Shown: positions 31,574 to 41,515 of the stretch, one piece after another
How positions within the stretch are numbered: position 1 is the stretch's first letter
Layout of the letters: every line of letters begins with the position of its first letter
Assembly: GCF_001642475.1 (NCBI RefSeq)
Contig: NW_019173933.1
Coordinates: 372,001 to 436,000, forward strand
Source of the DNA: Fonsecaea monophora
Lineage: Eukaryota; Ascomycota; Eurotiomycetes; Chaetothyriales; Herpotrichiellaceae
DNA length: 64,000 nucleotides
Direction of reading: 5' to 3'
Notes under the pieces: model-generated
Seen by the model: only the letters and a program-made list of their open reading frames with translations
Database searches by the model: none
Told to the model about the DNA's origin: nothing
Position numbers and translations under genes: made by a program

Positions 31574-32548
31574 ATGAATCTTTTCAGGCTACTCGGTATG
31601 CGGACACGGACCTCCCCATATAGAGAGTCGCCAGCATGCTAATTCAACTCTTTGTCGCGCAGCGGACCTGTCGCATCTGGTCTCAATCTTCATCCTTCTT
31701 CACAAAATGAAGGTCTCGAACGTATGTCGAAGAAATTTCCCTTGCGCAACGACACGACGTCGGCGAAGAGAAAGCAGGACCATTGATCGCTGACCATCTA
31801 TCTGTGCGATGTGGACACAGTCATGTTCAGGAATCTCGTTCAAAACTCAAGCGCTATACTTTCTCGTCTACGTGACGAGGTATCTTGGTTCGTTCTGCCC
31901 CCAGAAGCTTCAGCGCCGCAAAACACCTCTTCTCTAACATGGTCAATGCTTTGCGCAGACCTCTTCTGGACCTTCACCGACAGTGCATGGAACACCATCT
32001 TCAAGCTAATCTTCCTCTCATCCTCCCTCTATACCCTCTACGTAATGTTAAACGACTACAAACCGACCCACGATCCGAATCTGGACACGTTCCGCGTCTC
32101 GTACCTCACCGGAGGCTCGGCCGTTCTCGCTTTGCTGTTCCCCTACCGCTACACCATCCCCGAAGTGCTGTGGGCATTCTCTATCTGGCTCGAAAGCGTC
32201 GCTATCCTGCCCCAGCTGTTCATGCTTCAAAGGACGGGCGAGGCCGAGACAATTACCACACACTATCTATTTGCGCTGGGGATATACCGTGCTCTGTACA
32301 TTCCGAACTGGATCTATCGGTGGTTCGCAGAGGGGCATTTTGATCCGATTGCTGTGGTCGCCGGTGTGATTCAGACTATCCTGTATTCCGACTTTTTCTG
32401 GGTTTACTATACCAAGTGAGTTCTTGATATTCCTCGCGCAGACCAGCTTGGAAATGGAGGTTGGCGCAGATTGTTTTTTGGGAGTTGCAGCTGACATGTT
32501 TGCGAATCCAGGGTCCTCAAAGGAAAGAGCTTCAAGTTGCCTGTTTAG
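31574..32548 (+). CDS. ERD2: ER-lumen protein retaining receptor (K/HDEL receptor)
   Basis: Five exons: 31574-31595, 31663-31721, 31821-31887, 31959-32415, 32512-32548; 213 aa, the usual length. It begins MNLFRLLADLSHLVSIFILLHKMKVSN (in part), continues SCSGISFKTQALYFLVYVTRYLDLFW, then FKLIFLSSSLYTLYVMLNDYKPTHDPNLDTF (in part) and ends VLKGKSFKLPV. These are hallmark ERD2 segments; seven membrane helices are expected. The receptor captures escaped ER residents in the Golgi and returns them by COPI vesicles. The long open frame starting at 31811 runs through intron 3 in a wrong frame (SSAILSRLRDEVSWFVLPP), so a single-exon call would lose the CSGISFK block. Confidence 0.96.
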
Positions 32549-34115
32549 AGGCCTTGTGAGATGAGAATTCAGGGAGCCTTTAATGCGCTCTGGATCGAAA
32601 CGTGCTCTTTTTCTGCCAATCTCCGACCCAGCGGATCGAGTGGATATGTATTCGAGAACACAACCAGGCGTTCAGAGGGGTATGGGATAAAAAAAGGTGA
32701 TTTCTGAAGGTGAAATCCATGTATATTCTACAGCTGCCGCGCGGATGGAAGTTGTATCACCCAAGAGGACTCTCTCGTTGGAGCCAAGCGTGTGGACATG
32801 AGCCAGGGACCAAGATGCCTCGCACCACTCTATCACGGCCTCAATGCCTGGTGAATGGCTGGAAAGGTCCCAAAAAGCGAGCCTGACCCAAGACTTCAGG
32901 ACTGATTTGCCATGCCAATTTGGGGAAACCCAGCGAGAAAGCCAGAAGAGGTTGCGAGGAAGAGAAGAACACTGGAATTCAAAATCGAGGACACCCACAC
33001 CAGACTAAGTATGAACGACTTATGGAAAAGAAGATGGTGTGTTTTGAGAAGACATGGTCGGAGATGGATGACCCCTATTCGTCCTGTACACGGTACAAGT
33101 AGAATGGAAGAAAGTCAACTACTCGGTACTGCGTAGTGTTTGTGGCCTTTGCTTGCCCGAAATGCCGTGATCTTCACTTCATACGTGATTTTCAATGAAT
33201 AAAAGAAGAGACCGGTAGCCGAAAGAGCAGATAGATACTTTTCACTGTTCGTGCTCGGTATGCATCGCCTCGCGTCAGGAAGTGAGGCTGACTGAATTGA
33301 TTGGTGGATTCTTACCGCGTTCGTTTTGTCTGGGGAACACAGTGACCTTTCTATTATCTCTACTCGGTATATCTCCATCTCTCTCTCCCCCACGACAGTG
33401 TGCTGCCACCTGGAAGTTATGTACTTACAAGTCCTGGTACAAGCTCAGATATAGGTATAGGTATATAGGTACAATAAGTACGGTATATATACGTGGTACA
33501 CCTCAACCAATCCGAGACATCTACTTGAACCTTGGTAGAATACCTACTATATATGCACTACAGGTACCGTGGGTACTATAGCTTCACATATCCATCACAC
33601 ATACATCACACGTCGTACGTAGTACATATTACCTGCCAGAGTATTTAGTAATGTCAAACGGAGGGCCATCACAAATCCACGCATCAAGTTACCCTCGGTA
33701 TATTTTAGGGAGCGGTGACGGACACGGACACATGGTGCACAGGAATGGAAGAGAATACAAGCACGCACAGGAGGAAAAGCATTGGGAGACAGACACAGTA
33801 GAATAGATGGATAAATAATAATATTTGATTGATTGATTGATTGTAAGAAATCTCTCCCGTCGAGGGTGCTCGGAACGCTGATAGTTCGCTCGGTGTGTGA
33901 GTATATGAGAAGAAATATGTGTGTAGTAGTAGTAGATATGCGGAGTGAAGTAGATAGATACGTATGTCTAGGTCGAGATCATCAAAAAGATTTCGCCTTC
34001 ACCCACATCCTCTGGTGCCCTTTGTTCCGTGAGATGGTGCCTGTTGGTGCCACTCTCGATTCTGTATATGTTATAAGGTCTGGTTTGGATCAAGACGCAC
34101 ATTGCTAGCCCCCGG
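32549..34115. other. Convergent intergenic region with GTA/TAC-rich simple sequence
   Basis: 1.57 kb between the 3' ends of ERD2 and the serine-rich gene. From about 33440 to 33610 it is dominated by GGTATA, GGTACA and TACGTGGTAC-like words; (GATT)n lies near 33825-33843 and (GTA)n near 33922-33936. No supported gene. Confidence 0.6.
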
Positions 34116-37100
34116 CTATGTCTCGCCCCATTTGTGTTCTGTTCCCAAGACTGCTAACACTATCACCAGGACGAAGACAATGACACCGACGGCGCTCATC
34201 CATCGGTTCAAATTCCGCCACCATCGAGCATTCTGGAATTTGAGCTCTGCCACGCCAGCGGCGTGCCGTTCAAAGCGGAGTCTGGCCAAGATATCCATCG
34301 TTTCCCTCTCTCGTTCGTCTAGGGAATAATCTGAATTGAACTGTTGGGATACAGAATACCGCTGCGATTGTTGAAGTGGATATGACTGACGTTGTCTCTG
34401 ACGTTGCTCCTGCACCACTTGCTTCTCAATGTCCCCAAAGCTGGCGGGTCTCGCGGGAAGGGGTAGAAGGGCACCCATGAACCAAACCGCAGGCACGAGG
34501 AAACCGGCGGTGAAACATATCACCTGGATGGAGCGAAGATCAATGTGCAGCGGCGACTGACGCTCTCCGCCCGAGACGAGATCAGGAAGACCAGTCATCC
34601 AGCGGGATTTCGCGTTGAACGGAAATCCAAAGCCACGCGAGACCGACGAACCCGTGCCTAGACGGGCATCGTGGTGGAGATGCGGAGAAGAGGACCAACG
34701 ATGCCAGGACCGACGGAATATGTTGCCACTTGGGTTGACCTGATGGTGGTGTATCACGGACTGGTCATTTTGGGAGTCAACCTGGGAGGCGGAGATACTA
34801 TACGTGTAGCTGTGATGGTGGATCATGTAGCGAGAGCCTCGTCCGTCTTCGTATGGGTGTTCATGGATCTCGACTACCCCAGCCCAATGGGCCCGAGGGT
34901 CGGCAGGGCTTAACGGCAAGGAAACTGAGCGAGTGTGAAGATTTGGATTAGATTGTGTTTGTGGATAAGATTGTCGTCGGCCAGGCAAGGCCGGGGCGGC
35001 AGTTGGTAGAGGGCGCACTGGGTTGGAGACCAACGGTCCAACACCCGGTAGAAGATGTGATTTCCGGGCTTCGACCTTTGGTCGTTTCCTCGGGCGGAAA
35101 GGGCCTCCAACGCCATCAGTCATTCCCTGATGGATATTGCGAACGCCAGTGCTGACGGCTGACTTGGACGTCTGGGGCCGCGAAGGTGGTTCTAAATGTA
35201 CTGGAATTGGTGCTTGGGCTGCCGCTCTCTCCCTCAAATTCATGTATGAACCGCTAGAATAAAGGTACTGAAATGAATCCCTGTAAAACCCCGAGTAATA
35301 CCTTCGGGCCCATGTTGGAACAGGGATGACGCTCGTAATGCTGCTAGAAGAACCCGGGCGGAGGGAATTGGAAAGGGATCTGTTTGGTCGTGACTTCGTA
35401 AATGATTTCATGGAATTAAGTCGCGCAATTGACTGCTGTGAAGAGTTATTTGAAGAGTACATGTAGCCGATGCTCCGGCTTGATCGAAGGGGTGGTGATC
35501 TATACGGATACTCTGTCCAAGGTAAAGCTGAGACTTCGTCCGTCGCCTCGTTTTGGTGCGCATCCAAATCTTGATGACTGTATTCTGTTTCCCACTCAGA
35601 GTCGCACTGTGGCTCGTCCGGTGTTTCCGCTTCTTGAACGAGTCGGATTTGAGTCAGGTTTGCCCCTTCATTGATGATGTAGGTGGATGCTGGTGCCAGG
35701 TCTTCAGACAACAGATATTGGTCGAGATCATCGGGGACTGAGGATGCTTCACTGGTTGGTCTGGTTCGAACCCACGAGCCCTCAGAGGGGACCGCTGATA
35801 ACCGTGATGAGAATTTCGGCAAGGATCCTTGGGTGGACATGGACCTCGAAGTACGTTTGGGGACTGCAAGGCCAGCATGTTGGCTTACAGCAGGAGCTCG
35901 AACAATGGGGTATTGAATACGCGGTGGACTTGAGCTTAGAGCGGCTTGAAGACTAGCGTGAGTGTCGCCGACAGAAATGCTATCGGAAGTCCCATCATCT
36001 CTCTCCAAAAGTCGGTCCACTGGACTAGATTCATCAACCGGCTCGCTAATTTGTTTGATGCTTTGTGGCGCGGAAGACGGAATACCGGGGTCAACAGGAG
36101 AGCTCGCGCTTCCTGCAGCAGACGATGGAACGTAACGGCGAACTGGGGGACTCGATGCCAGTGAAATCGTTGCTCCACCTCGTTCGGCGAAAGACGTCCC
36201 TCCCACGGACTCGGACCTCTTCCTTTTCTTCGATGAGCTCGACGACGATCTCGAAAGTGGAGAAGAGTTGGACAAGTCAGGACGAGCCGCCGTCGGGGAT
36301 GACGGGCCTAGTTTTATAACATTTGGACTTGACGACTGGTCGGTGCTTGGAAATTGCTCCGTACTGGATGTGTGCGCGAGACGCACAATATTGGGACTGG
36401 ACGACTGATCGCTGCTCTGGAACTGATCCGTACTGGAGGATTTCGCAAGACGAACCACGTTTGGACTGGACGATGGAGCGATATTTTGAAATTGCTTGGG
36501 GCTGGACGTGTGTGCGAGCCGAATAATGTTGGGACTCGAAGAGACTTCGTTCTCGGACTCCGCACTTGATACCTCTTCGAACGCTTCTAGCAAAGGACCT
36601 CTCAGGTCTCTGAACGATGGCAGTCTTGGACTTGACGTTACTGCGTGCACTTTGTAGTTTGGCGTCGAAGTGGCAGCAGCCCTCTCCGGGATCGACGTGA
36701 AAGAGGAGCGAGACGAAATCCTTTTGAGGGTAAGAGGCCCAGGTGGTAACGAGGGTAGCAGCGCCAAATCATCGGCCGCGATCTTTTGGAGCGACTCCCA
36801 AGCGTACGCGCCCGATAGACTTTCACTCGAGCTGAGACTTCTCAATCGAAACGAACTGCCTGTGCTTGGGCGAAGGGCCGGTGACGTTGCGGTGGATGGA
36901 CGGGACGCTTCTTCGGCTTGAGATTCATACAGGTCTCTCAACGCTTTGACCGATCGCTTCAGCCTAACAGTAGGCTTTGATCCTCCTCCTCCTCCACCGC
37001 CGCCACCTCCTTGCGAACTCCAGGAAGCATCGCTGCTTCTAACCGATGGACTCTCATGCAGAAACCCAGAAGTGTCGGCGAGTTGGCTTGGCCCAAAGCT

Positions 37101-37322
37101 CTTCTTCCTGCGGATGGTACTGGGTAGGAGAACGTGAGCAGGTTTCGTAGGGAACGGAGTGCTTTTGTATATGTCCGAAGTCCCTTGGTCTGATCTTGAC
37201 TCTGGACCTAGACGAGCTGAGAGCTCATTTGTCTCCGAAGATGTTCTTTCTTGTAGAGGTGTCCGTTTGGGAGCAGTCCGCTTCGGCGATATGAGCTTCA
37301 CCGACGAAGGGGGCGAGGACAT
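34116..37322 (-). CDS. Serine-rich low-complexity protein with two C-terminal membrane segments
   Basis: Single exon, 1068 aa. The first 900 residues are disordered and very rich in S, P and R, including a poly-Gly run near residue 105-115 and a 23-residue tandem repeat (SSSPNIVRLAHTSSTEQFPS-type) near residues 260-337. Toward the C-terminus come two hydrophobic segments, VICFTAGFLVPAVWFMGALL (about 935-957) and AVGVIVFVLVIVLAVLG (about 1042-1060), linked by a charged region with RQRQRQ and a helix LDERERETMDILARLRFERH. A cytosolic Ser-rich domain on a C-terminal membrane hairpin is the likely layout. Similar proteins are simply called serine-rich protein in Eurotiomycetes. The many SP/TP sites suggest heavy phosphorylation (inference). 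Confidence 0.85.
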   Translation of the reverse strand: MSSPPSSVKLISPKRTAPKRTPLQERTSSETNELSARLGPESRSDQGTSDIYKSTPFPTKPAHVLLPSTIRRKKSFGPSQLADTSGFLHESPSVRSSDASWSSQGGGGGGGGGGSKPTVRLKRSVKALRDLYESQAEEASRPSTATSPALRPSTGSSFRLRSLSSSESLSGAYAWESLQKIAADDLALLPSLPPGPLTLKRISSRSSFTSIPERAAATSTPNYKVHAVTSSPRLPSFRDLRGPLLEAFEEVSSAESENEVSSSPNIIRLAHTSSPKQFQNIAPSSSPNVVRLAKSSSTDQFQSSDQSSSPNIVRLAHTSSTEQFPSTDQSSSPNVIKLGPSSPTAARPDLSNSSPLSRSSSSSSKKRKRSESVGGTSFAERGGATISLASSPPVRRYVPSSAAGSASSPVDPGIPSSAPQSIKQISEPVDESSPVDRLLERDDGTSDSISVGDTHASLQAALSSSPPRIQYPIVRAPAVSQHAGLAVPKRTSRSMSTQGSLPKFSSRLSAVPSEGSWVRTRPTSEASSVPDDLDQYLLSEDLAPASTYIINEGANLTQIRLVQEAETPDEPQCDSEWETEYSHQDLDAHQNEATDEVSALPWTEYPYRSPPLRSSRSIGYMYSSNNSSQQSIARLNSMKSFTKSRPNRSLSNSLRPGSSSSITSVIPVPTWARRYYSGFYRDSFQYLYSSGSYMNLRERAAAQAPIPVHLEPPSRPQTSKSAVSTGVRNIHQGMTDGVGGPFRPRKRPKVEARKSHLLPGVGPLVSNPVRPLPTAAPALPGRRQSYPQTQSNPNLHTRSVSLPLSPADPRAHWAGVVEIHEHPYEDGRGSRYMIHHHSYTYSISASQVDSQNDQSVIHHHQVNPSGNIFRRSWHRWSSSPHLHHDARLGTGSSVSRGFGFPFNAKSRWMTGLPDLVSGGERQSPLHIDLRSIQVICFTAGFLVPAVWFMGALLPLPARPASFGDIEKQVVQEQRQRQRQSYPLQQSQRYSVSQQFNSDYSLDERERETMDILARLRFERHAAGVAELKFQNARWWRNLNRWMSAVGVIVFVLVIVLAVLGTEHKWGET
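36311..36544. repeat. 69-bp coding minisatellite, about 3.4 copies
   Basis: Four SSSPN(I/V)(I/V)(R/K)L starts occur every 23 codons in the serine-rich protein. Nucleotide copies are diverged but clearly related (CTGGACGACTGATCG-type words recur). All copies keep the frame. Confidence 0.85.
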
Positions 37323-38576
37323 AATTATCTCATCGTCGCAACAAGCAGCCGGCGACGCATTCGGTGACTCGCGAGTTCGATCGTAGGCTCCAAGGATGTG
37401 CTCGGTTAGGATAGTAGGTAGGGTAAAGAACGACTGAAGGTGAGATGTGCGAAATCGAAGAGAACGACAAGTGGGCGCGCGCGCTCAATGTGCGGGATTG
37501 TGTATTATTGAAGTCTCATGCCAGTGGACTAACAGTACTGAGTATTTTCGGAGATATTTTGCACTCAAAGTACTTGTAGCTCAGGTTAGGGTGACGATCA
37601 AGCGGAGCTGCATATGCATGCTTCAGGGCGAGTTAAATTGAGATATAATCAGCTGCAGGAGTGGCGGAGTACGATTGAGCGGCTGATGTCTGAGACCTCG
37701 TTTGGTATGTGCAAAAGCTGCTTGTGTATGTACATAGGAAAAGAATGTAGGATGTTGTGTGGTCTCTGGATTCAACGAAGTAGTTGAAGAGTCGCAGGTT
37801 GGTTTTGGACAACCGTCGACCACCACCTGAACCTGGACGGACCTCTGGCTACCCGCCTCTCGACTATTCGCGATCAGGGGACGAAGCGACTTTGTGATCC
37901 CTGTTCTCCTTCTCTTTTGGAGGCTGAACCCATGTAAAATTGGAGTGGCTCCCAGGCCTTTTGGTGCCAATCCGGAGTATTATTGCGCAAGGACCACGCT
38001 CAAAGGACTCATCTTGTCGATTGCTTTTGTGTCAAGGAGGGTCTCGGGTGTTGGTTGGCAGGTCGCGTCTCACGCTTTTCTCCATCTTGATCGCGTGGCA
38101 CACTGGAAGTATCGAAAATCCCCGATTGGACCACGGTGTGTCACGAAATTAACGCGACAATCTGGCTGCATACAGGGGGATGGAAGAAGCGTTAGTGGCG
38201 CAGCCTGCAACAACACAGACGGAGTAATTCCAATTTTCCGGGTCCGAATTCTGGGGACTTGAAGTCAATAGCGTCGCCGCTCAATCCCCAGAGAATGATT
38301 TGATTCTGGATAGCGGAGAAAAGATTGCTGGCGGTGAGTCGGTGACAGCCACAGTGGCATCGACTATTATTGCTGCCTTCACCGACTGTTGGGTGTCTGA
38401 TCTCATCGTCGCCCCCTCCAAGACGCCACCATATCGATTAGGGAATTCGTCAAAGCCCCCTTTATCCAGAGTCCACTTCAACCTCACCACAGTCTGGCCC
38501 TCTGGCCCAACATCCTCTGTGCTCATTATTGGAGTTTAAACGACTTGCCAGCTGGCAGCCTGCGCCTGGCCTCGCC
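37323..38576. promoter_or_regulatory. Divergent promoter region of the serine-rich gene and RCE1
   Basis: 1.25 kb between two divergent starts. A short (GC)n run lies near 37476-37486. No supported ORF and no strong motif. Confidence 0.5.
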
Positions 38577-39941
38577 ATGGCTCCCGTCAACTTCTTCCTC
38601 CAGCTGAAAAACACTTATTTTGGCCATGCAGGTACGTTGGCTCTTCATTGGTTCGCAGTTGTCGACATGTCGGCTCCCCTGAAACTAGTTATCTCACAGA
38701 CCTTCTTTGTCTCTGTATGAATGGGCTGTCAATCTAAACAATGCTCTCCCGAATCCACCCATTGATCAACACACACTCCCAATCGTCGTGTTGTTTACGG
38801 ATCTATTGCCCTGACCCCGACTGATGCGGTTACATATCGATAATGTCGTGACTGGCCCCGATCGTTGAGGCTTGTTGCTGACCCGAATGACGAAACAGAC
38901 AAGGACAAGCCCATCATCTCGCCTACCACAGCAGCCATACTATCGGTATGCCCAATGGTGGTGTGTACACACTGACCACGCGCGGATTGCTGATCATCCC
39001 TCCACCAGGTTCTTTGCACGCTGATCTACGTGGTTCCTTTCTACCTTTTCTCCTCCACCAGGCCATCGCCAACGCTAAACCGCGATGCTCCCAGCGTTAT
39101 TCGCGCGCGTATCCGGACCGTCACACTCGCTTGTATCATTGGTACCACTGGCACTCTCTATCTGCTCGTCGGAACAGCGAAGCTCTCGGTAACCGATGCT
39201 CTGCATATGCTGGGCTGTTGGCCGGTTCGACCATGGGACCTGCTTAGATCCTTCGCTCTGACATTGTTGTTGTATGTCGGACCGCTCTTTGAGAAGGTTT
39301 TCGTGGAGGGAGAGTTCGATAACCTGCGCCAGCGTGGTGTTGCTGCGATTAGCGAAACTCTTAGCAGCTGGCAAGGCTACAGGAACTACGTCGCTGGGCC
39401 TATCACTGAGGAGGTTGTCTTTCGATCCGTTCTCATTCCAATCCACCTGCTCGCCAAAATCTCCCCGGACAGGATCGTTTTCCTGACACCACTCTACTTC
39501 GGCATCGCCCATGTCCACCACTTTTACGAGTTTCATTTGACCCATCCTCACATCCCACTTTTGCCGGTCGTGTTGAGGTCCGTACTCCAGTTCACCTATA
39601 CCACCCTTTTTGGCTGGTTTGCCGCCTTTGTTTACATGCGTACGGGCTCGGTCTACGCCTGCATCATCATTCATTCATTCTGCAACTGTGTTGGTCTTCC
39701 TCGTTTCTGGGGCCGCGTGAGGAGACCGGAGGACTACTCGATCCACCCTGTTGTCATCCGTGGCAAAGACGATAGGGACCTTATTCAGGCTGCGACACAA
39801 GGTCAAAAGCTGGGGTTGCGGTGGACGGTGGCGTACTACCTGCTCCTGGTTGCGGGTGCATATGCTTTTTCGCGTGGGCTGTGGCCATTGACTTTATCAG
39901 AGGCGGCTCTGGCCGAATTTGCGCACAACAAACACAGATAG
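38577..39941 (+). CDS. RCE1: CAAX prenyl protease 2 (type II CAAX endopeptidase)
   Basis: Three exons, 38577-38631, 38899-38945, 39009-39941, give 344 aa; the first intron is long (267 nt). The N-terminus reads MAPVNFFLQLKNTYFGHADK and continues KPIISPTTAAILSVLCTLIY. Catalytic ABI/CPBP motifs are present: EE in AGPITEEVVFRSVLIP, His in FGIAHVHHFYEF, and His in IIIHSFCN. The enzyme sits in the ER membrane with eight or so helices and removes the -AAX tripeptide from farnesylated or geranylgeranylated proteins such as Ras and mating pheromone precursors. Its 3' end faces CAX4 with only 139 bp between the stop codons. The first two exons are short and easily missed. Confidence 0.94.
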
Positions 39942-40080
39942 GCAAAGTTCCACCTTTGTCTATGTGGGTAGCTGCATAGAAATCCCGAGCTGGGATCACA
40001 GGAGGCGTTCTCTATATACTGATGGAATTGGGCTCCTCAAATCAACTCAGGGTAAAGGAATCAATTTTGGTAGAGGTCCG

Positions 40081-40942
40081 CTATTGACTCTTCAGACGAG
40101 AAGCCGTCGCTTTTCTGTTTTTTCTCTCTTTCCTTCTTTCCTCCCATCTTCCCCAACCAGCGTCCTGGATGTCTTCTGTGACAATCAAGTCTCTCACTCT
40201 CAGCCTCCTACATATCCAACTCTCCAACGCCCAGTCCAGCCACCCGTAATGCCGTAAACAGGACGTGAATAAAAACCAGATGACGGCAAAAACTGCTCCT
40301 GCAGCAACCCCGACCCAAACTTGCTTTGGTGTGTGGTAGTTCAGGTAGACACGACTGGCAGCAACAGCGCCGGCGCCTATGCAGGCGAGCATAGACAGAA
40401 TGACCCGCTCGGTCAAGCTGGTAGGCGAATAACTCGCTGAAGGATCAGGGACGTGACGGAAGATTAAGAAGAGACTAAATGAGATGGCAAAAAAGGCCAC
40501 GAATTGAGAATGCGAAGAGGGCATGCCGTAGCCCTTGCCTGTCATTTCTGTACAGCCATACAGATCAATCAAACACGACTCTTAGAGCTTAGACAATGAT
40601 GGATTGATGGGTTCATAGCTGAGGAAAAGGCGCAACGTACGTTTGGGACGTTCTTCCCGTATCAGCCGTTTCAGACCGAAATTCACCACTTCACACGCCA
40701 TTTGGCCGGCGAACATGAGGAATATCTCTGCCTCCCGTGACGCCCATATCAGAGTGACATAGACCACACAGAGACCCTGTGGCACCAGAGCCAGCCATGC
40801 TGATGCGTAGGATATGGGGTCACCGGGAGTCTGGTGCTGTTAGTTGTGCCACAATAATAGCTGATTTTCCATGGTGGACGAGGTAAGGACTTACATAGCG
40901 AACGTGGGTGAGTGACAACGAGGCGAGAGGCGGATCGTCCAT
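40081..40942 (-). CDS. CAX4: Dolichyl-diphosphatase
   Basis: Three exons, 40942-40895, 40830-40641, 40547-40081, give 234 aa; introns 64 and 93 nt. PAP2-superfamily phosphatase motifs appear in order: KRLIREERPK (KX6RP), GMPSSHSQF (PSGH equivalent) and SRVYLNYHTPKQ (SRX5H). Four to five membrane helices are visible, e.g. VVYVTLIWASREAEIFLMF. The enzyme recycles dolichyl pyrophosphate released on the lumenal ER face by oligosaccharyltransferase, sustaining N-glycosylation. The splice join RPKQ-MTGKGYG matches the family exactly. The basic C-tail (ERRKERKNRKATASRLK) may be cytosolic. It shares a 573-bp divergent promoter with the RBR ligase. Confidence 0.95.
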
Positions 40943-41515
40943 GCCTGACACAAAGTTGGTATTTACCACAGGTGGAAAACAGATGACACAATGACTCAAC
41001 CGGTGAGAAGAATGAAAGAGATATCAAGGATGTGAAAAGGAGACGTGAGTAATGAGAAGCGAGGCTGAACGCAGTGTGGCGAGGCACAAGCCACCAACTG
41101 TGCCACCAACCCAAGTAAGCTGGCCCCTCAAGCCCCTCCAAGCTGTTCTCTAGTGTCGACTCGTCTGGGTGCCTCATCGATAACTTCTCCATCAATCAGG
41201 TTCGAGGCCTTTTCTCTTTTTTTCCCTTTCTGCGCCTGGTGCGTCATTGTTTGGTTTGTTTGTATATATGCATGAATGAGTCGAGACCTTCTGCCGAGGA
41301 CCAGAGATCCATAATGCGTCCGTTGTGACTTGCTTTGTCTTTTTTCTACAAAGACCCCTCGAACAAAGGATCCATTGAGTCTATTGTGTCTTTACTGGTT
41401 CTACTGACTTGTGGCGGTATCTCTCATGTCGTCTTAATAACTCGACCGTCGACCCTCGCAATTCTTCCGTTTCCCCATATTCTCACAATAATCGATCTCT
41501 ACATACACGTAAAAG
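40943..41515. promoter_or_regulatory. Divergent promoter of CAX4 and the RBR ligase
   Basis: 573 bp between divergent starts. T/C tracts occur near 41210-41235 and 41330-41346. No supported ORF. Confidence 0.5.

Noticed and set aside
39075..39674. 199-codon minus-strand frame opposite RCE1
   Set aside because: Shadow of RCE1 exon 3, which carries all catalytic motifs on the plus strand.
4527..40942. ER/secretory gene cluster (CDC50, SLY41, ERD2, RCE1, CAX4)
   Set aside because: The genes are on both strands, far apart and interrupted by unrelated genes; each is a common housekeeping gene, so the grouping is probably coincidence.
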